A stretch of DNA of 64,000 nt from Stenotrophomonas acidaminiphila (GCF_001431595.1 NZ_LDJO01000024.1:62001-126000); one strand, 5' to 3'. Counted from the stretch's first letter, positions 51,160 through 60,279 are shown. Numbers and translations are program-made. Notes: a model not told the origin generated them from the sequence alone.

Positions 51160-51536
51160 GCGGCCTGTGTGGGGATGGAGTGGTTGGTGTGGGTGATGCG
51201 GTTGTTGCCGTCGACGTAGACCAGCCTGGGCTGGAAGCTGTCGGCCTCGGCCTCGCTCATGCTGGCGAAGGCGGCGATGATGATGATGTCGCCCACCTGC
51301 ACGTGGCGCGCGGCGCCGCCGTTGAGCGAAATCACCCCGCTGCCGGCTTCGGCGCGGATGGCGTAGGTGGAGAAACGCGCGCCGTTGGTCACGTCCCAGA
51401 TGTGCACCTGTTCGAACTCGCGGATGCCGGTGGCTTCCAGCAGGTCGCCGTCGATCGCGATGGAGCCTTCGTAGTTCAGCTCCGAATGGGTGACGGTGGC
51501 GCGGTGGATCTTGGTCTTGAGCAGGGAAAGTTGCAT
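51156..51536 (-). CDS. panD: Aspartate 1-decarboxylase (pyruvoyl)
   Basis: A 126-residue proenzyme that makes beta-alanine for pantothenate. Self-cleavage occurs between G24 and S25 in [10 protein letters not shown], creating the pyruvoyl group. The length and the [22 protein letters not shown] block (quoted in part) are normal. It is separated from panB-panC by a terminator, so it probably has its own promoter in 51537-51637, and it overlaps pgi by 4 bp. Confidence 0.96.
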   Translation of the reverse strand: MQLSLLKTKIHRATVTHSELNYEGSIAIDGDLLEATGIREFEQVHIWDVTNGARFSTYAIRAEAGSGVISLNGGAARHVQVGDIIIIAAFASMSEAEADSFQPRLVYVDGNNRITHTNHSIPTQAA

Positions 51537-51637
51537 GGCGATGCCGGGAAACTGCGAAAGAAAGCACGCAGTCTAGCACCGGCCGGGGCCCTTGCCCGCA
51601 CTGCAACATGAGCGGCCGCGCCCGGCCGCACGGGCAG

Positions 51638-51663
51638 AAAAATGGCGCCACGAGGGCGCCATT
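51638..51663 (-). terminator. Terminator after panC
   Basis: On the minus strand a 9-bp stem (aatggcgcc/ggcgccatt as read on the plus strand, 51641-51649 and 51655-51663) with a 5-nt loop is followed by a run of T. The plus strand has aaaaa at 51638-51642. It ends the panB-panC transcript before panD-pgi. Confidence 0.85.
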
Positions 51664-51717
51664 GCAGGACATCGGGCCGCATCGGCCGGGACAATGGGAG
51701 TCCCGGCCGGGGCCGGG

Positions 51718-52560
51718 TCAGAACTCGATGTTGTCGATCAGGCGGGTATTGCCCAGCCGGGCGGCGACCAGCGCCACGCGTGCGCCGCCCGCGCCCTCGC
51801 CCGGCTCGCCCAGGTCCGGCAGGCGCACCACCGCGTAGTCGACCTGGAAACCAGCCGCCTGCAGCCGTGCCGCACCCTCGGCCTCGACCTGCGCCCGCGG
51901 GGTGCCGGCCAGGCTGGCATCGCGCATGCCGAGCAGCACGCGCCGGATCACCGCGGCCTGCGGGCGGGTATCGGCGGTGAGGTACTGGTTGCGCGAGCTC
52001 ATCGCCAGGCCGTCGTCCTCGCGCACGATGTCGCCGCCCACGATCTCGATCGGGAACGCCAGGTCGGCCACCATCTGCCGGATCACCGCCAGTTGCTGGT
52101 AGTCCTTGCGGCCGAACGCGGCCATGTCCGGCTGCACCTGGTTGAACAGGCGCGAGACAACGGTGCACACGCCGTCGAAATGGCCCGGGCGGTGGGCGCC
52201 TTCGAGCAGCGCACTGACCCCCGGCACGTGCACCTTGGCCGCCAGCTCCACGCCAAACGGGTACATCGATTCGACCGTGGGCAGCCACAGCACGTCGCAG
52301 CCGGCCTGCTCAAGCCCGCTGGTGTCCGCCTCGGGGGTGCGCGGGTAGCGGGTGAAGTCCTCGTTCGGGCCGAACTGGGTCGGGTTGACGAACACGCTGG
52401 ACACCACGCGGTCGGCATGCCGGCGCGCCAGCGTGACCAGCGAATAGTGGCCGGCGTGCAGGTTGCCCATGGTCGGCACGAAGCCCACCCGCAGCCCTTC
52501 GCGCTTCCAGCCGCCGACGATGGCGCGCAGCCGGGAAAGTTCGGTGACGGTTTCGATCAT
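51718..52560 (-). CDS. panC: Pantothenate synthetase
   Basis: A 280-residue ATP-dependent ligase joining pantoate and beta-alanine. The HxGH nucleotidyl-transferase motif is in [15 protein letters not shown], and the KMSKS-equivalent is the SSRNQYL region; [19 protein letters not shown] and [13 protein letters not shown] are diagnostic. The start at 52560 overlaps the panB stop by 4 bp. An upstream in-frame extension exists but lacks conservation. Confidence 0.96.
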   Translation of the reverse strand: MIETVTELSRLRAIVGGWKREGLRVGFVPTMGNLHAGHYSLVTLARRHADRVVSSVFVNPTQFGPNEDFTRYPRTPEADTSGLEQAGCDVLWLPTVESMYPFGVELAAKVHVPGVSALLEGAHRPGHFDGVCTVVSRLFNQVQPDMAAFGRKDYQQLAVIRQMVADLAFPIEIVGGDIVREDDGLAMSSRNQYLTADTRPQAAVIRRVLLGMRDASLAGTPRAQVEAEGAARLQAAGFQVDYAVVRLPDLGEPGEGAGGARVALVAARLGNTRLIDNIEF

Positions 52561-53372
52561 GATGCGTACGCATGCTCCGCGTCGGGGAAGGTACCGGCGC
52601 GGACCGCGTCGGCGTAGGCGCGGACCGCACCGGCCACCGAACCGCCTTCGGCAAGGAAATCCTTGACGAACTTGGGTCGGCGGTGGCCGCTGTCCAGGCC
52701 GAGGAAATCGTGCATCACCAGCACCTGGCCGTCGCAGCCGGGGCCGGCGCCGATGCCGATGGTGGGGATCGCCACGTCGGCGGTGACCTGCGCGGCCAGC
52801 GGCGACGGCACGCATTCGAGCACCAGCAGCGTGGCGCCTGCGGCGGCCACGGCGCGGGCGTCGGCGCGCAGCCGCTCGGCGGCTTCGCCGCGGCCCTGCA
52901 CCTTGAAGCCGCCCAGGGTCAGCACCGACTGCGGGGTCAGGCCCAGATGCGAACACACCGGGATCTCGCGCTCGACCAGGTAACGGATCACGTCCAGCTT
53001 GAAGCCGGCGCCCTCGATCTTGACCATCTCCGCGCCGGCGCGCAGCAGCTGCAGCGAGGCCTCGAACGCACGCTCGGGGGTGGCGTCGGCGCCGAACGGC
53101 AGGTCGGCCACCAGCAGCGCGCGCTGCAGCACCCGCGCGACCGCGGTGGTGTGGTAGGCGATGTCGGCGACGGTGACCGGCAGGGTCGAGTCGTGCCCCT
53201 GCACCACCATGCCCAGCGAATCGCCGACCAGGATCAGGTCGACCCCGTTGGCGTCGAAGGCGCGGGCGAAACCGGCGTCGTAGGCGGTCAACATCACCAG
53301 CTTCTGGCCGTTGCGCTTGGCCTCGGCCAGCGCCGGGACGGTCCAGGGCTTGCTGTCTGCGTGGGTGCTCAT
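52557..53372 (-). CDS. panB: 3-methyl-2-oxobutanoate hydroxymethyltransferase (ketopantoate hydroxymethyltransferase)
   Basis: A 271-residue TIM-barrel enzyme, the first committed step of pantothenate synthesis. The signature is [15 protein letters not shown] and [23 protein letters not shown] (in part); VKIEGAG and [21 protein letters not shown] follow. Its metal ligand aspartates lie in GDSLG and nearby VADLPFG. It heads panB-panC, 31 bp after folK, in a run from pcnB. Confidence 0.96.
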   Translation of the reverse strand: MSTHADSKPWTVPALAEAKRNGQKLVMLTAYDAGFARAFDANGVDLILVGDSLGMVVQGHDSTLPVTVADIAYHTTAVARVLQRALLVADLPFGADATPERAFEASLQLLRAGAEMVKIEGAGFKLDVIRYLVEREIPVCSHLGLTPQSVLTLGGFKVQGRGEAAERLRADARAVAAAGATLLVLECVPSPLAAQVTADVAIPTIGIGAGPGCDGQVLVMHDFLGLDSGHRRPKFVKDFLAEGGSVAGAVRAYADAVRAGTFPDAEHAYAS

Positions 53373-53403
53373 GTGGGGATAACGATCGGTGATGAGCCGC
53401 GCA

Positions 53404-53892
53404 TTATCCCCCTATCGGCGTGATACCGCAGGTTTCGATGGCGGCCAGCGCGCCACGCACCGTTCCATGGCCGGGAATCACCACCTCCGGCGCCACCTCG
53501 GCCAGCGGCAGCAGGGCGAATGCGCGCGCGTGCAGGTGGGGGTGCGGCACCTTGAGCTGTGGCAGGTCGATCACCTGCTCCCCGTACAGCAGCAGGTCCA
53601 GGTCGAGCGTGCGCGGCCCCCAGCGCTCGCCGGCCATGCGCACACGGCCGAACGCCTGCTCGGTCGCCAGCAGGCGCTCCAGCAGCACCGGCGCCGCCAG
53701 CGTGGTCTCCAGCGCCACCGCGGCATTGATGAAGTCCGGCTGGTCCGGGTTGCCCCAGGCCGGGGTGCGGTACAGCCGCGAGGCGGCGAGTAGCCGGCAC
53801 TGCGGCAGCACCGCCAGCGCCTGCACCGCCGCGCGCACCGTCGCCGGCGCGTCGCCGAGGTTGGCGCCCAGCCCGACGCACGCCATGACCAT
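53404..53892 (-). CDS. folK: 2-amino-4-hydroxy-6-hydroxymethyldihydropteridine pyrophosphokinase
   Basis: A 162-residue enzyme that transfers pyrophosphate from ATP to hydroxymethyl-dihydropterin in folate synthesis. Seen are VGLGANLGD (start), [20 protein letters not shown] and the HPPK signature [14 protein letters not shown]. The start at 53892 (MVMACVGLG) lies 5 bp after the pcnB stop; MACVGLG at 53886 is possible. The order pcnB-folK-panB-panC is conserved in gammaproteobacteria. Confidence 0.95.
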   Translation of the reverse strand: MVMACVGLGANLGDAPATVRAAVQALAVLPQCRLLAASRLYRTPAWGNPDQPDFINAAVALETTLAAPVLLERLLATEQAFGRVRMAGERWGPRTLDLDLLLYGEQVIDLPQLKVPHPHLHARAFALLPLAEVAPEVVIPGHGTVRGALAAIETCGITPIGG

Positions 53893-53897
53893 GTGGC

Positions 53898-55271
53898 CTA
53901 CTCGCCCGCGGCGGCGCTGCTGCGGCGGCGACGGCGGCGACGGCGCGGCGCCGTCCCCTCTTCGGCAACGCCCTCGGCATGCAGCGAGTCCAGCGCCGAC
54001 TCCAGTTCGCGCCCGGACTGCTGCTGCGCCTCGCGCCAGAACGCGATGTCGGCGGCATGTTCGCTGGACGCGGCCTGGCGCAGCACCAGGAAATCGAACG
54101 CGGCGCGGAAGCGCGGATGGGTCAGGGTGCGGAACACGCGCTTGCGCTGGCGCGTGGCGAAGCGCGACTGCAGCAGCCAGATCTCCTGCATCGGCAGCGA
54201 GAACCGGCGCGGCAGCGCGATGGTGGTCAGCTGGTGCAGGGTGACCCGGTCGGCGGCGCGGCGCTGTGCCTCTTCCGGCGCCAGCCCCTGCCGCTGCAGT
54301 GCGATCAGGGTGCGGCAGAACGCCGGCCACAGCAGCAGCGCGAACAGGAAGGCCGGCGACACCGGCTCGTCGTTGGCCACACGCTCGTCGGTGCTGCGCA
54401 GCCCCTCGACCACGAAGCGGCGCAAGGCGCCACTGCGGTTGCTCTTCAGCGCGGCCGCGCTCTCCGGGAACAGGGCCGGCAGCAGGCCATGGCGCTCCAG
54501 TCCCTCGAAGCTGGCCACGCCGTGCCCGGACAGGAACAGCTTGAGTACCTCCTCGAACAGGCGCGCCGGGGCGGCCTCTTCCAGCAGCCCGGCCAGGCGC
54601 GGGATCGGCGCGGCGGTGGCCGGCTCGATCCCGAACTGGAGCTTGGCCGCCAGGCGTACCGCGCGCAGCATGCGCACCGGGTCCTCGCGGTAGCGCTGCT
54701 CGGGGTCGCCGATCAGCTTCATGCGCCGCGCCAGCACGTCCTCGAAGCCGCCGACGTAGTCGCGCACCGAGAAATCCTCGATGGCGTAATACAGGGCGTT
54801 GCAGGTGAAGTCGCGGCGCAGCGCATCGTCCTCGATGCTGCCATAGACGTTGTCACGCACCAGCATGCCGTTCTCGACCTCGCGGTCGCCGCTGCCGTCG
54901 TCGCTGTTGGCGCGGAAGGTGGCGACCTCGATGATCTCGCGGCCGAACACCACGTGCGCCAGGCGGAAGCGGCGGCCGATCAGCCGGCAGTTGCGGAACA
55001 GCTGCTTGATCTGCTCCGGCGTGGCGTCGGTGGCCACGTCGAAATCCTTGGGCCGCCCCCCCACCAGCAGGTCGCGGACGGCGCCGCCGACCAGGTAGGC
55101 ACCGAACCCGGCCTCGCGCAGGCGGTAGAGCACACGCAGCGCGTTGGGACTGACGTCCTTGCGCGAGATGGTGTGCTGGTCGCGCGGGATGACGCGCAGG
55201 GTGAACGGCGTTGTAACTGTGGAATTGATGTTGGCGATTCCGGTTGGGGTTGCAGGGTTGCCTGACGGCAA
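53898..55271 (-). CDS. pcnB: Poly(A) polymerase I
   Basis: A nucleotidyltransferase of about 457 residues that adds 3' A tails to RNA, promoting decay. The family signature is YLVGGAVRDLLVGGRPKDFDVATDA, carrying the catalytic DxD, followed by RRDFTCNALYYAI. An Arg-rich tail (RRRRRRRR near the C-terminus) should bind RNA. No ATG or GTG precedes the conserved TLRVIPRDQHTISRKD closely. The TTG at 55271 is the nearest usable start, and the deduced transcript would begin only a few bases before it. A still further TTG at 55310 overlaps the -35. The start is therefore uncertain. Confidence 0.9.
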   Translation of the reverse strand: MPSGNPATPTGIANINSTVTTPFTLRVIPRDQHTISRKDVSPNALRVLYRLREAGFGAYLVGGAVRDLLVGGRPKDFDVATDATPEQIKQLFRNCRLIGRRFRLAHVVFGREIIEVATFRANSDDGSGDREVENGMLVRDNVYGSIEDDALRRDFTCNALYYAIEDFSVRDYVGGFEDVLARRMKLIGDPEQRYREDPVRMLRAVRLAAKLQFGIEPATAAPIPRLAGLLEEAAPARLFEEVLKLFLSGHGVASFEGLERHGLLPALFPESAAALKSNRSGALRRFVVEGLRSTDERVANDEPVSPAFLFALLLWPAFCRTLIALQRQGLAPEEAQRRAADRVTLHQLTTIALPRRFSLPMQEIWLLQSRFATRQRKRVFRTLTHPRFRAAFDFLVLRQAASSEHAADIAFWREAQQQSGRELESALDSLHAEGVAEEGTAPRRRRRRRRSSAAAGE

Positions 55272-55286
55272 ACAGGTGCATATACT
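55258..55286 (+). promoter_or_regulatory. tRNA-Glu promoter
   Basis: TTGCCT (55258-55263), a 17-bp spacer and TATACT (55281-55286), followed by a GC-rich discriminator (agcgcgctcg). This is the form of stable-RNA promoters under stringent control. Transcription would start near 55293, about 20 nt before the tRNA. Confidence 0.8.
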
Positions 55287-55310
55287 AGCGCGCTCGCCGG
55301 ACGCGACCAA
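55282..55310 (-). promoter_or_regulatory. Candidate pcnB promoter facing the tRNA promoter
   Basis: On the minus strand TTGGTC (55305-55310), a 17-bp spacer and TAGTAT (55282-55287). The -10 overlaps the tRNA-Glu -10 by five bases, so the two promoters cannot be occupied at once. The predicted start, near 55275, would give pcnB an almost leaderless mRNA. Confidence 0.5.
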
Positions 55311-55312
55311 AC

Positions 55313-55387
55313 GCTCCCTTCGTCTAGTGGTTAGGACGTGGCCCTCTCAAGGCTAAAACAGGGGTTCGAGTCCCCTAGGGAGCGCCA
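55313..55387 (+). tRNA. tRNA-Glu (anticodon CTC), CCA encoded
   Basis: A 75-nt tRNA. The acceptor gctccct/agggagc pairs, with discriminator G and encoded CCA. The anticodon stem tggcc/ggcta (one G-T pair) holds loop ctctcaa, giving anticodon CTC. The T-arm is aggggttcgagtcccct. The CTC isoacceptor reads GAG, the favoured Glu codon in GC-rich genomes. Confidence 0.95.
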
Positions 55388-55410
55388 ACTCCGTCCGCGA
55401 AATCAAGAAG

Positions 55411-55432
55411 CCCCGCCTGTGCGGGGTTTTTT
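55411..55432 (+). terminator. Intrinsic terminator after tRNA-Glu
   Basis: The stem ccccgc/gcgggg with loop ctgt is followed by six T, 23 bp after the tRNA 3' end. Confidence 0.93.
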
Positions 55433-55623
55433 GTTGCCCGCGCCACGGCCGGCCGCAAGGACGACCGCCACCGGCTTCGGCCGCGACGCCGCGCCATCGC
55501 CCTGCCGTGCCGGCGCCACCGCGGCCCGCCCCATGCGCGCCGGCAGGCATCGCGAATGAAAATGGTCCCGCCCAGCGCGTGCATCCTGCTCTAGAATTAC
55601 CGGGTTCAACGCCGGACCCCGTC

Positions 55624-55947
55624 ATGCCCTTTGTCGTCACCGAAAACTGCATCAAGTGCAAACACACCGATTGCGTCGAAGTCTGCCCCGTGGACTGCTT
55701 CCATGAAGGCCCCAACTTCCTGGTGATCGACCCGGACGAGTGCATCGACTGCACCCTGTGCGAGCCGGAATGCCCGGTCAGCGCCATCTATCCGGAAGAC
55801 GACGTGCCCGGGGGCCAGGAAGGCTTTGTCGCGCTGAATGCCGAACTGGCCAAGGTCTGGCCGGTGTTGACGGTGCGCAAGGATCCGCCGGCCGATGCCG
55901 CCGAATGGGATGGCAAGCCGGACAAGCTCAAGCTGCTGGAACGCTGA
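55624..55947 (+). CDS. fdxA: 7Fe ferredoxin FdxA
   Basis: A 107-residue ferredoxin of the Azotobacter FdI type. Cysteines 9, 17 and 50 match the 3Fe-4S ligands; 21, 40, 43 and 46 match the 4Fe-4S ligands ([12 protein letters not shown]); C25 matches the free C24 of FdI. An extra C12 is present. Length and the acidic C-terminal tail agree with the family. It is a low-potential electron carrier linked to oxidative-stress control in FdI. A TAGAAT near 55592-55597 may be its -10, although no good -35 is seen. Confidence 0.95.
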   Translation: MPFVVTENCIKCKHTDCVEVCPVDCFHEGPNFLVIDPDECIDCTLCEPECPVSAIYPEDDVPGGQEGFVALNAELAKVWPVLTVRKDPPADAAEWDGKPDKLKLLER

Positions 55948-55968
55948 GCCGGCAACAGGCCACGCGGG

Positions 55969-55992
55969 AAAGGGCGCCATCGGCGCCCTTTT
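55969..55992 (+). terminator. Intrinsic terminator after fdxA
   Basis: A 10-bp stem, aaagggcgcc/ggcgcccttt, with loop atc lies 21 bp after the fdxA stop, inside a longer flanking pair (cgcggga / tcccgcg). The T-run is short (tttt). Confidence 0.85.
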
Positions 55993-56081
55993 CGTTTCCC
56001 GCGCCCGGTCGCCGGTGATGCCCGGCCCGGGAAGCACCACTGCCCATGGCGGCACGCCGCCATGGGTCGCGGCGGCGGCGC

Positions 56082-56591
56082 TTACGGCGCCAGCTTGGCC
56101 TTCAGCGCGCCGAGCAGCTTGACCGCCGCCGGGTCGGTGGCCGGCAGGCCACGCGGATCGACCGCCGACACGTAGGTGCCGGCATCGACGCCAACCACGC
56201 GCACCAGGAAGTTGCTGCCTTCATAGGCCACGTCGTACGAGCCCAGCAGCTGCGCGCGGCTGGCGATGGTCACCCCGTCGACCGTGGCCAGCGCGTCGCC
56301 GACCTTGCCGAACACCTCGTCGCGGCTGCCGCTGACGGTGAAGCCGCCCTGCGCCGGCTGGGCCGCGGCGGGCTGGGCCGGACGCGCGGCGGATGCCAGC
56401 GCCGGCACCTGCGATGCACCGGCGGTGTTGGGCAGGGTCAGGTCCGGCGGCACTTCGAGCGGACGCATTTCCGGCGCCAGCGCGTAGTCGCCGCGCGCGC
56501 CACGCTTGAAGCAGCCGGTCGCGGTGACGGTGGTGGCGATGGCCAGCAGGGCCAACGAAAGTGCGCGGACAGCGGAACGGGAATGACGCAT
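56082..56591 (-). CDS. BamC-like lipoprotein (short form)
   Basis: A 169-residue lipoprotein. A signal peptide ends in TATGC, with C27 as the lipid cysteine. After it, FKRGARGDYALAPEMRPLEVPPDLTLPNT resembles the unstructured N-terminal segment of BamC (DYxxAxExxPLxxPPDL, quoted loosely). A single folded domain follows (GSRDEVFGKVGDALATVDGV). It lies 31 bp downstream of dapA, exactly where E. coli has bamC (nlpB/dapX). E. coli BamC is 344 residues with two helix-grip domains; this one is half that. Role in the outer-membrane beta-barrel assembly complex is inferred. Confidence 0.7.
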   Translation of the reverse strand: MRHSRSAVRALSLALLAIATTVTATGCFKRGARGDYALAPEMRPLEVPPDLTLPNTAGASQVPALASAARPAQPAAAQPAQGGFTVSGSRDEVFGKVGDALATVDGVTIASRAQLLGSYDVAYEGSNFLVRVVGVDAGTYVSAVDPRGLPATDPAAVKLLGALKAKLAP

Positions 56592-56622
56592 GGTGGATCT
56601 CCAGGTTCTGGCCACTGCAGGT

Positions 56623-57516
56623 TCAGTGGCTGGATAGTTCTTCAAGTGCGCCCACGTCGGCCGCCAGGTGGTCGGCGGCGGCGTGGTGCGGAGCGGAAAG
56701 GGGCAACAGCGGCAGGCGCAGTCCATGGCCGATGCCCAGGCGCTGCAGCAATGCCTTGACCGGGATCGGGTTGGACTCGAGGGTGAAGAAATCGTGGTAG
56801 GGCTGCAAGCGTGCGTCCCAGGCTTCGGCGGCGGCATGGTTGCCGGCGCGCGCCAGGTCGCACAGGGTACGGAAGGCGCCCGGCAGGACGTTGGAGCCGA
56901 CCGAAACCAGCCCGTCGGCACCGGCCAGGAGCGTACGCGCGGCGCTGGCGTCGTCGCCACCGAGGATGGCAAAGCCATCGCCGCGCAGCGCCAGCAGCGC
57001 CTTCATGCGGGTCATGTCGCTGACCGCCTCCTTGATGCCGACGATCCGCGGGTGCGCCGCCAGTTGCGCCACGGTGTCGGGCAACAGGTCGCAGCCGGTG
57101 CGGCCGGGCACGTTGTACAGCACCACCGGCAGCCCGCCCTGCTCGGCCACGGCCAGGTAATGCTGGCGCAGGCCTTCCTGGGTCGGGCGTACATAGGGCG
57201 GAGTCACCACCAGCGCATGGGTGGCGCCGTTGCGCGCGGCGCGGCGGGTCGCCTCGATGGTCCGGGCGGTACCGGAATGGCCGGTCCCGGCCAGCACCGG
57301 CATGCGGCCACCGAGGGCCTCCACGGCGGTGCGCAGCAGGGTGTCGTATTCGGCCTCGGACAGGGTTGCCGCCTCGCCGGTGGACCCGGCCACCACGACG
57401 CCCTGCGCACCGCCGGCCACCTGCCGCGCCAGCAGGCGCCGCCAACCCTCGCCATCGAGCGCGCCGTCGGCAAGGAAAGGCGTCGCCAGGGCGGTGATGA
57501 GGCCGGAAATGGACAA
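56623..57516 (-). CDS. dapA: 4-hydroxy-tetrahydrodipicolinate synthase
   Basis: A 297-residue TIM-barrel enzyme that condenses pyruvate with aspartate semialdehyde on the way to lysine and peptidoglycan diaminopimelate. The Schiff-base lysine is K162 (GIKEAVSD), with Y134 in [14 protein letters not shown] and the substrate motif [10 protein letters not shown]. The start codon is TTG at 57516, before the conserved [13 protein letters not shown]. It is followed by the BamC-like gene and is divergent from gcvR. Confidence 0.95.
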   Translation of the reverse strand: MSISGLITALATPFLADGALDGEGWRRLLARQVAGGAQGVVVAGSTGEAATLSEAEYDTLLRTAVEALGGRMPVLAGTGHSGTARTIEATRRAARNGATHALVVTPPYVRPTQEGLRQHYLAVAEQGGLPVVLYNVPGRTGCDLLPDTVAQLAAHPRIVGIKEAVSDMTRMKALLALRGDGFAILGGDDASAARTLLAGADGLVSVGSNVLPGAFRTLCDLARAGNHAAAEAWDARLQPYHDFFTLESNPIPVKALLQRLGIGHGLRLPLLPLSAPHHAAADHLAADVGALEELSSH

Positions 57517-57586
57517 GGGAAACGCCGTTCTTCGAGGGGGCTGGGAATCCCGCCTGGCGGCGGGTTCGTGACCGGGGGCATGTTAC

Positions 57587-57616
57587 TTGCCGGTCGAAAG
57601 CACGGGCAAGTATGCT
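57587..57616 (+). promoter_or_regulatory. Probable gcvR promoter
   Basis: TTGCCG (57587-57592) and TATGCT (57611-57616), 18 bp apart, lie about 60 bp upstream of the gcvR start in the dapA-gcvR divergent region. An extended TGnTATGCT form is not present. Confidence 0.55.
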
Positions 57617-57678
57617 GGGTGCCAGCGAACGTGCCCGCGCCGGCGCCGTTCAGACTCACAGAGCATCCCGGAACCACC

Positions 57679-58239
57679 TTGACCAACAGCACCCCGCGGC
57701 CGCAGCCGACCGAAAACCACCTCCTGATCAACGCCTACACGACGCATCCGGAGTCCCCCCTGCTGTCCGTCACCCGCCGCATCGCCGACAGCGGCTGCAA
57801 CCTGGTCGATGCACGGCTGTCCACGGTGGGGCGCGATGTCTCGGTCACCACGCTGGCCACCGGTTCGTGGGACGCGGTGGCCAAGCTCGAGGCGATGCTG
57901 ACCCGGCTGGAGCGCGAGGAAGGCCTGAAGCTGGTGTGGTACCGCACCGCCGCCAAGCAGGCCCAGTCCAACCTGCTGCCCTACATCGTGGAAGTGATCG
58001 CCGCGGACAAGCCCGGCATCCTGTTCCAGCTGGCCGACTTCTTCGACCGCCAGGGCATCACCATCGAGAACCTGCAGAGCACCCGCTACCAGGCCATGCA
58101 GACCGGCGCGGAGATGTTCTCGGCGCAGATCACCATCGGCGTGCCGGCCAACATGCACATCGCCGCCCTGCGCGACGATTTCCTCGAGTTCTGCGACCAC
58201 CTCAACCTGGACGCCATCATGGACCCGATGAAGTTCTGA
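57679..58239 (+). CDS. gcvR: Glycine cleavage system regulator GcvR
   Basis: A 186-residue protein of two ACT domains: the first opens NHLLINAYTTHPESPLLSVTRRIADSGCNLVDARLS (quoted in part), the second NLLPYIVEVIAADKPGILFQLADFF. In E. coli GcvR binds GcvA and glycine to repress the gcv operon; no gcvA is near. The start is TTG at 57679, matching the Xanthomonas GcvR N-terminus (TDSTPRPTPTENHLL) as I recall it. The frame is open upstream without conservation. Confidence 0.92.
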   Translation: MTNSTPRPQPTENHLLINAYTTHPESPLLSVTRRIADSGCNLVDARLSTVGRDVSVTTLATGSWDAVAKLEAMLTRLEREEGLKLVWYRTAAKQAQSNLLPYIVEVIAADKPGILFQLADFFDRQGITIENLQSTRYQAMQTGAEMFSAQITIGVPANMHIAALRDDFLEFCDHLNLDAIMDPMKF

Positions 58240-58317
58240 ACATTCGCGCGTCCGTCACGGGCGGGCGGCGTTTCATGTAGCTGCAATGGAAGTACCCCAG
58301 GCTCCGGAAAGGATCTG

Positions 58318-58797
58318 ATGAACATCGGCGATACCCTGGACCGCACCACCCTCGAGCTGCCGCTGGCCTTGTCCGGCGGCGCCACCACCACCCTCGCCGC
58401 GCAGGCCGGCCACTGGCTGGTGCTCTACTTCTACCCGAAGGACAGCACCCCCGGCTGCACCACCGAAGGCATCGACTTCAACGCCCTGCTGCCGCAGTTC
58501 AAGCGGGCCGGCGCCGTGGTGTTCGGGGTCTCGCGCGACTCGGTCAGGTCGCACGACAACTTCTGCGCCAAGCAGGGCTTCGGGTTCCCGCTGGTCAGCG
58601 ATGCCGACGAGGCGTTGTGCACGGCCTTCGACGTGATCCGCATGAAGAACATGTACGGCAAGCAGGTGCGCGGCATCGAGCGCAGCACCTTCCTGGTCTC
58701 GCCCGACGGCACCCTGGTGCAGGCCTGGCGCAAGGTCAAGGTCGCCGGCCATGCCCAGGCCGTGCTCGACGCCCTGAAGGCCGCCCGGTCCAAGTGA
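58318..58797 (+). CDS. bcp: Thiol peroxidase / peroxiredoxin Bcp (PrxQ)
   Basis: A 159-residue peroxiredoxin reducing hydrogen and organic peroxides with thioredoxin. The peroxidatic cysteine is C47 (YFYPKDSTPGCTTEG). The position +5 resolving cysteine of E. coli Bcp is absent (I52). A cysteine at C83 (NFCAKQGFGFPL) matches the alternative resolving site described for the Xanthomonas PrxQ, so an atypical 2-Cys mechanism is likely. The gcvR-bcp order is common in gammaproteobacteria; E. coli also has it. Confidence 0.95.
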   Translation: MNIGDTLDRTTLELPLALSGGATTTLAAQAGHWLVLYFYPKDSTPGCTTEGIDFNALLPQFKRAGAVVFGVSRDSVRSHDNFCAKQGFGFPLVSDADEALCTAFDVIRMKNMYGKQVRGIERSTFLVSPDGTLVQAWRKVKVAGHAQAVLDALKAARSK

Positions 58798-58878
58798 GTC
58801 CCATCGCCCACCTCGTCCGCCGCGCCCCTGCCCCGCAGGTCGTGGCGGTTTTTCCCTGCCCGTAACCAGGAATCGACG

Positions 58879-60279
58879 ATGACCCGAGGCAAGCGCATCT
58901 ACGTGCTGGATACCAACGTGCTGATGCACGATCCGACCGCGCTGTTCAAATTCGAGGAGCACGACGTCTACCTGCCGATGCAGGTGATCGAGGAACTGGA
59001 CAACGGCAAGAAGGGCACCTCCGAGGCCAGCCGCAACGCGCGCCAGGTCAGCCGCTTCCTCAACGAGCTGATCGAGGCCTCCGGCATCGGCGGCATCGCC
59101 AAGGGCGTCCCGCTGGTGCTGCCGCAGGGACTGCAGTTGCGCGGCGCGCGCAGCGCCGGCCACCTGTACTTCCAGACCAGCCATTTCGAGGCCGGCAAGA
59201 GCTTCGGCGCGGTGATCCCGGACAACGCGATCCTCGGTGCGATCCTCGCGCTGAAGGAACAGACCCCGGACGTGCCGGTGGTGTTCGTCTCCAAGGACAT
59301 CAACCTGCGGATCAAGGCGGCCATCGCCGGCATCGATTCGGAGGACTACGAGAACGACCGCGCGCTGGACGACTTCAGCCTGTTGTACACCGGCGCCTCG
59401 GCCCTGCCCGAGGATTTCTGGAAGAAGCATTCGGGCGACCTGCGCAGCTGGAGCGACAAGGGCCGCACCAGCTACGAGATCCGCGCCACCGACGACGAAC
59501 AGTGGTTCCCCAACCAGTACGTCTACCTGCCGGGCGATGACGAGGTCGAACTCAAGGTCGCCAAGGTCGAGGCCGACGGCCGCATCACCCTGACCCTGGT
59601 GGATGACTTCCGCCACGGCGCGCATTCGGTGTGGGGCATCACCGCACGCAACCGCGAGCAGAATTTCGCGCTCAACGCGCTGATGGACCCGGAAATCGAC
59701 TTCGTCACCCTGCTCGGCACCGCCGGCACCGGCAAGACCCTGCTGGCGCTGGCCGCCGGCCTGGCGCAGACCATGGATACCCAGCGCTACCGGGAAATCA
59801 TCATGACCCGCGCCACGGTCAGCGTCGGCGAGGACATCGGCTTCCTGCCCGGCACCGAGGAAGAGAAGATGACGCCGTGGATGGGCGCGCTCACCGACAA
59901 CCTGGAAGTGCTCACCCACAACCAGGAAGGCGGCGCCTGGGGCCGTGCGGCCACCAACGACCTGCTCGCCTCGCGCATCAAGATCCGCTCGCTGAACTTC
60001 ATGCGCGGGCGCACCTTCCTGTCGCGCTACCTGATCCTGGACGAGGCGCAGAACCTCACCCCGAAGCAGATGAAGACGCTGATCACCCGCGCCGGCCCGG
60101 GCACCAAGATCGTCTGCCTGGGCAACGTCGAGCAGATCGATACGCCCTACCTGACCGAGACCACCTCGGGCCTGACCTACGCCGTGGACCGCTTCAAGAA
60201 CTGGCCGCACAGCGCGCACATCACCCTGCGCCGGGGCGAACGCTCGCGGCTGGCCGACTACGCATCCGAAGTACTGTGA
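58879..60279 (+). CDS. PIN-PhoH fusion ATPase (PhoH2/YlaK type)
   Basis: A 466-residue protein joining an N-terminal PIN ribonuclease domain (about 1-140; YVLDTNVLMHDP and IEELDNGKKG) to a C-terminal PhoH ATPase (about 245-460) with Walker A GTAGTGKTLLALAAG and Walker B LILDEAQNLTPKQMKT. In mycobacteria the same PhoH2 layout is an RNA helicase-RNase. A linker OB-like domain lies between. The cellular role here is unknown; RNA processing in stress is the family expectation. It follows bcp by 81 bp. Confidence 0.93.
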   Translation: MTRGKRIYVLDTNVLMHDPTALFKFEEHDVYLPMQVIEELDNGKKGTSEASRNARQVSRFLNELIEASGIGGIAKGVPLVLPQGLQLRGARSAGHLYFQTSHFEAGKSFGAVIPDNAILGAILALKEQTPDVPVVFVSKDINLRIKAAIAGIDSEDYENDRALDDFSLLYTGASALPEDFWKKHSGDLRSWSDKGRTSYEIRATDDEQWFPNQYVYLPGDDEVELKVAKVEADGRITLTLVDDFRHGAHSVWGITARNREQNFALNALMDPEIDFVTLLGTAGTGKTLLALAAGLAQTMDTQRYREIIMTRATVSVGEDIGFLPGTEEEKMTPWMGALTDNLEVLTHNQEGGAWGRAATNDLLASRIKIRSLNFMRGRTFLSRYLILDEAQNLTPKQMKTLITRAGPGTKIVCLGNVEQIDTPYLTETTSGLTYAVDRFKNWPHSAHITLRRGERSRLADYASEVL

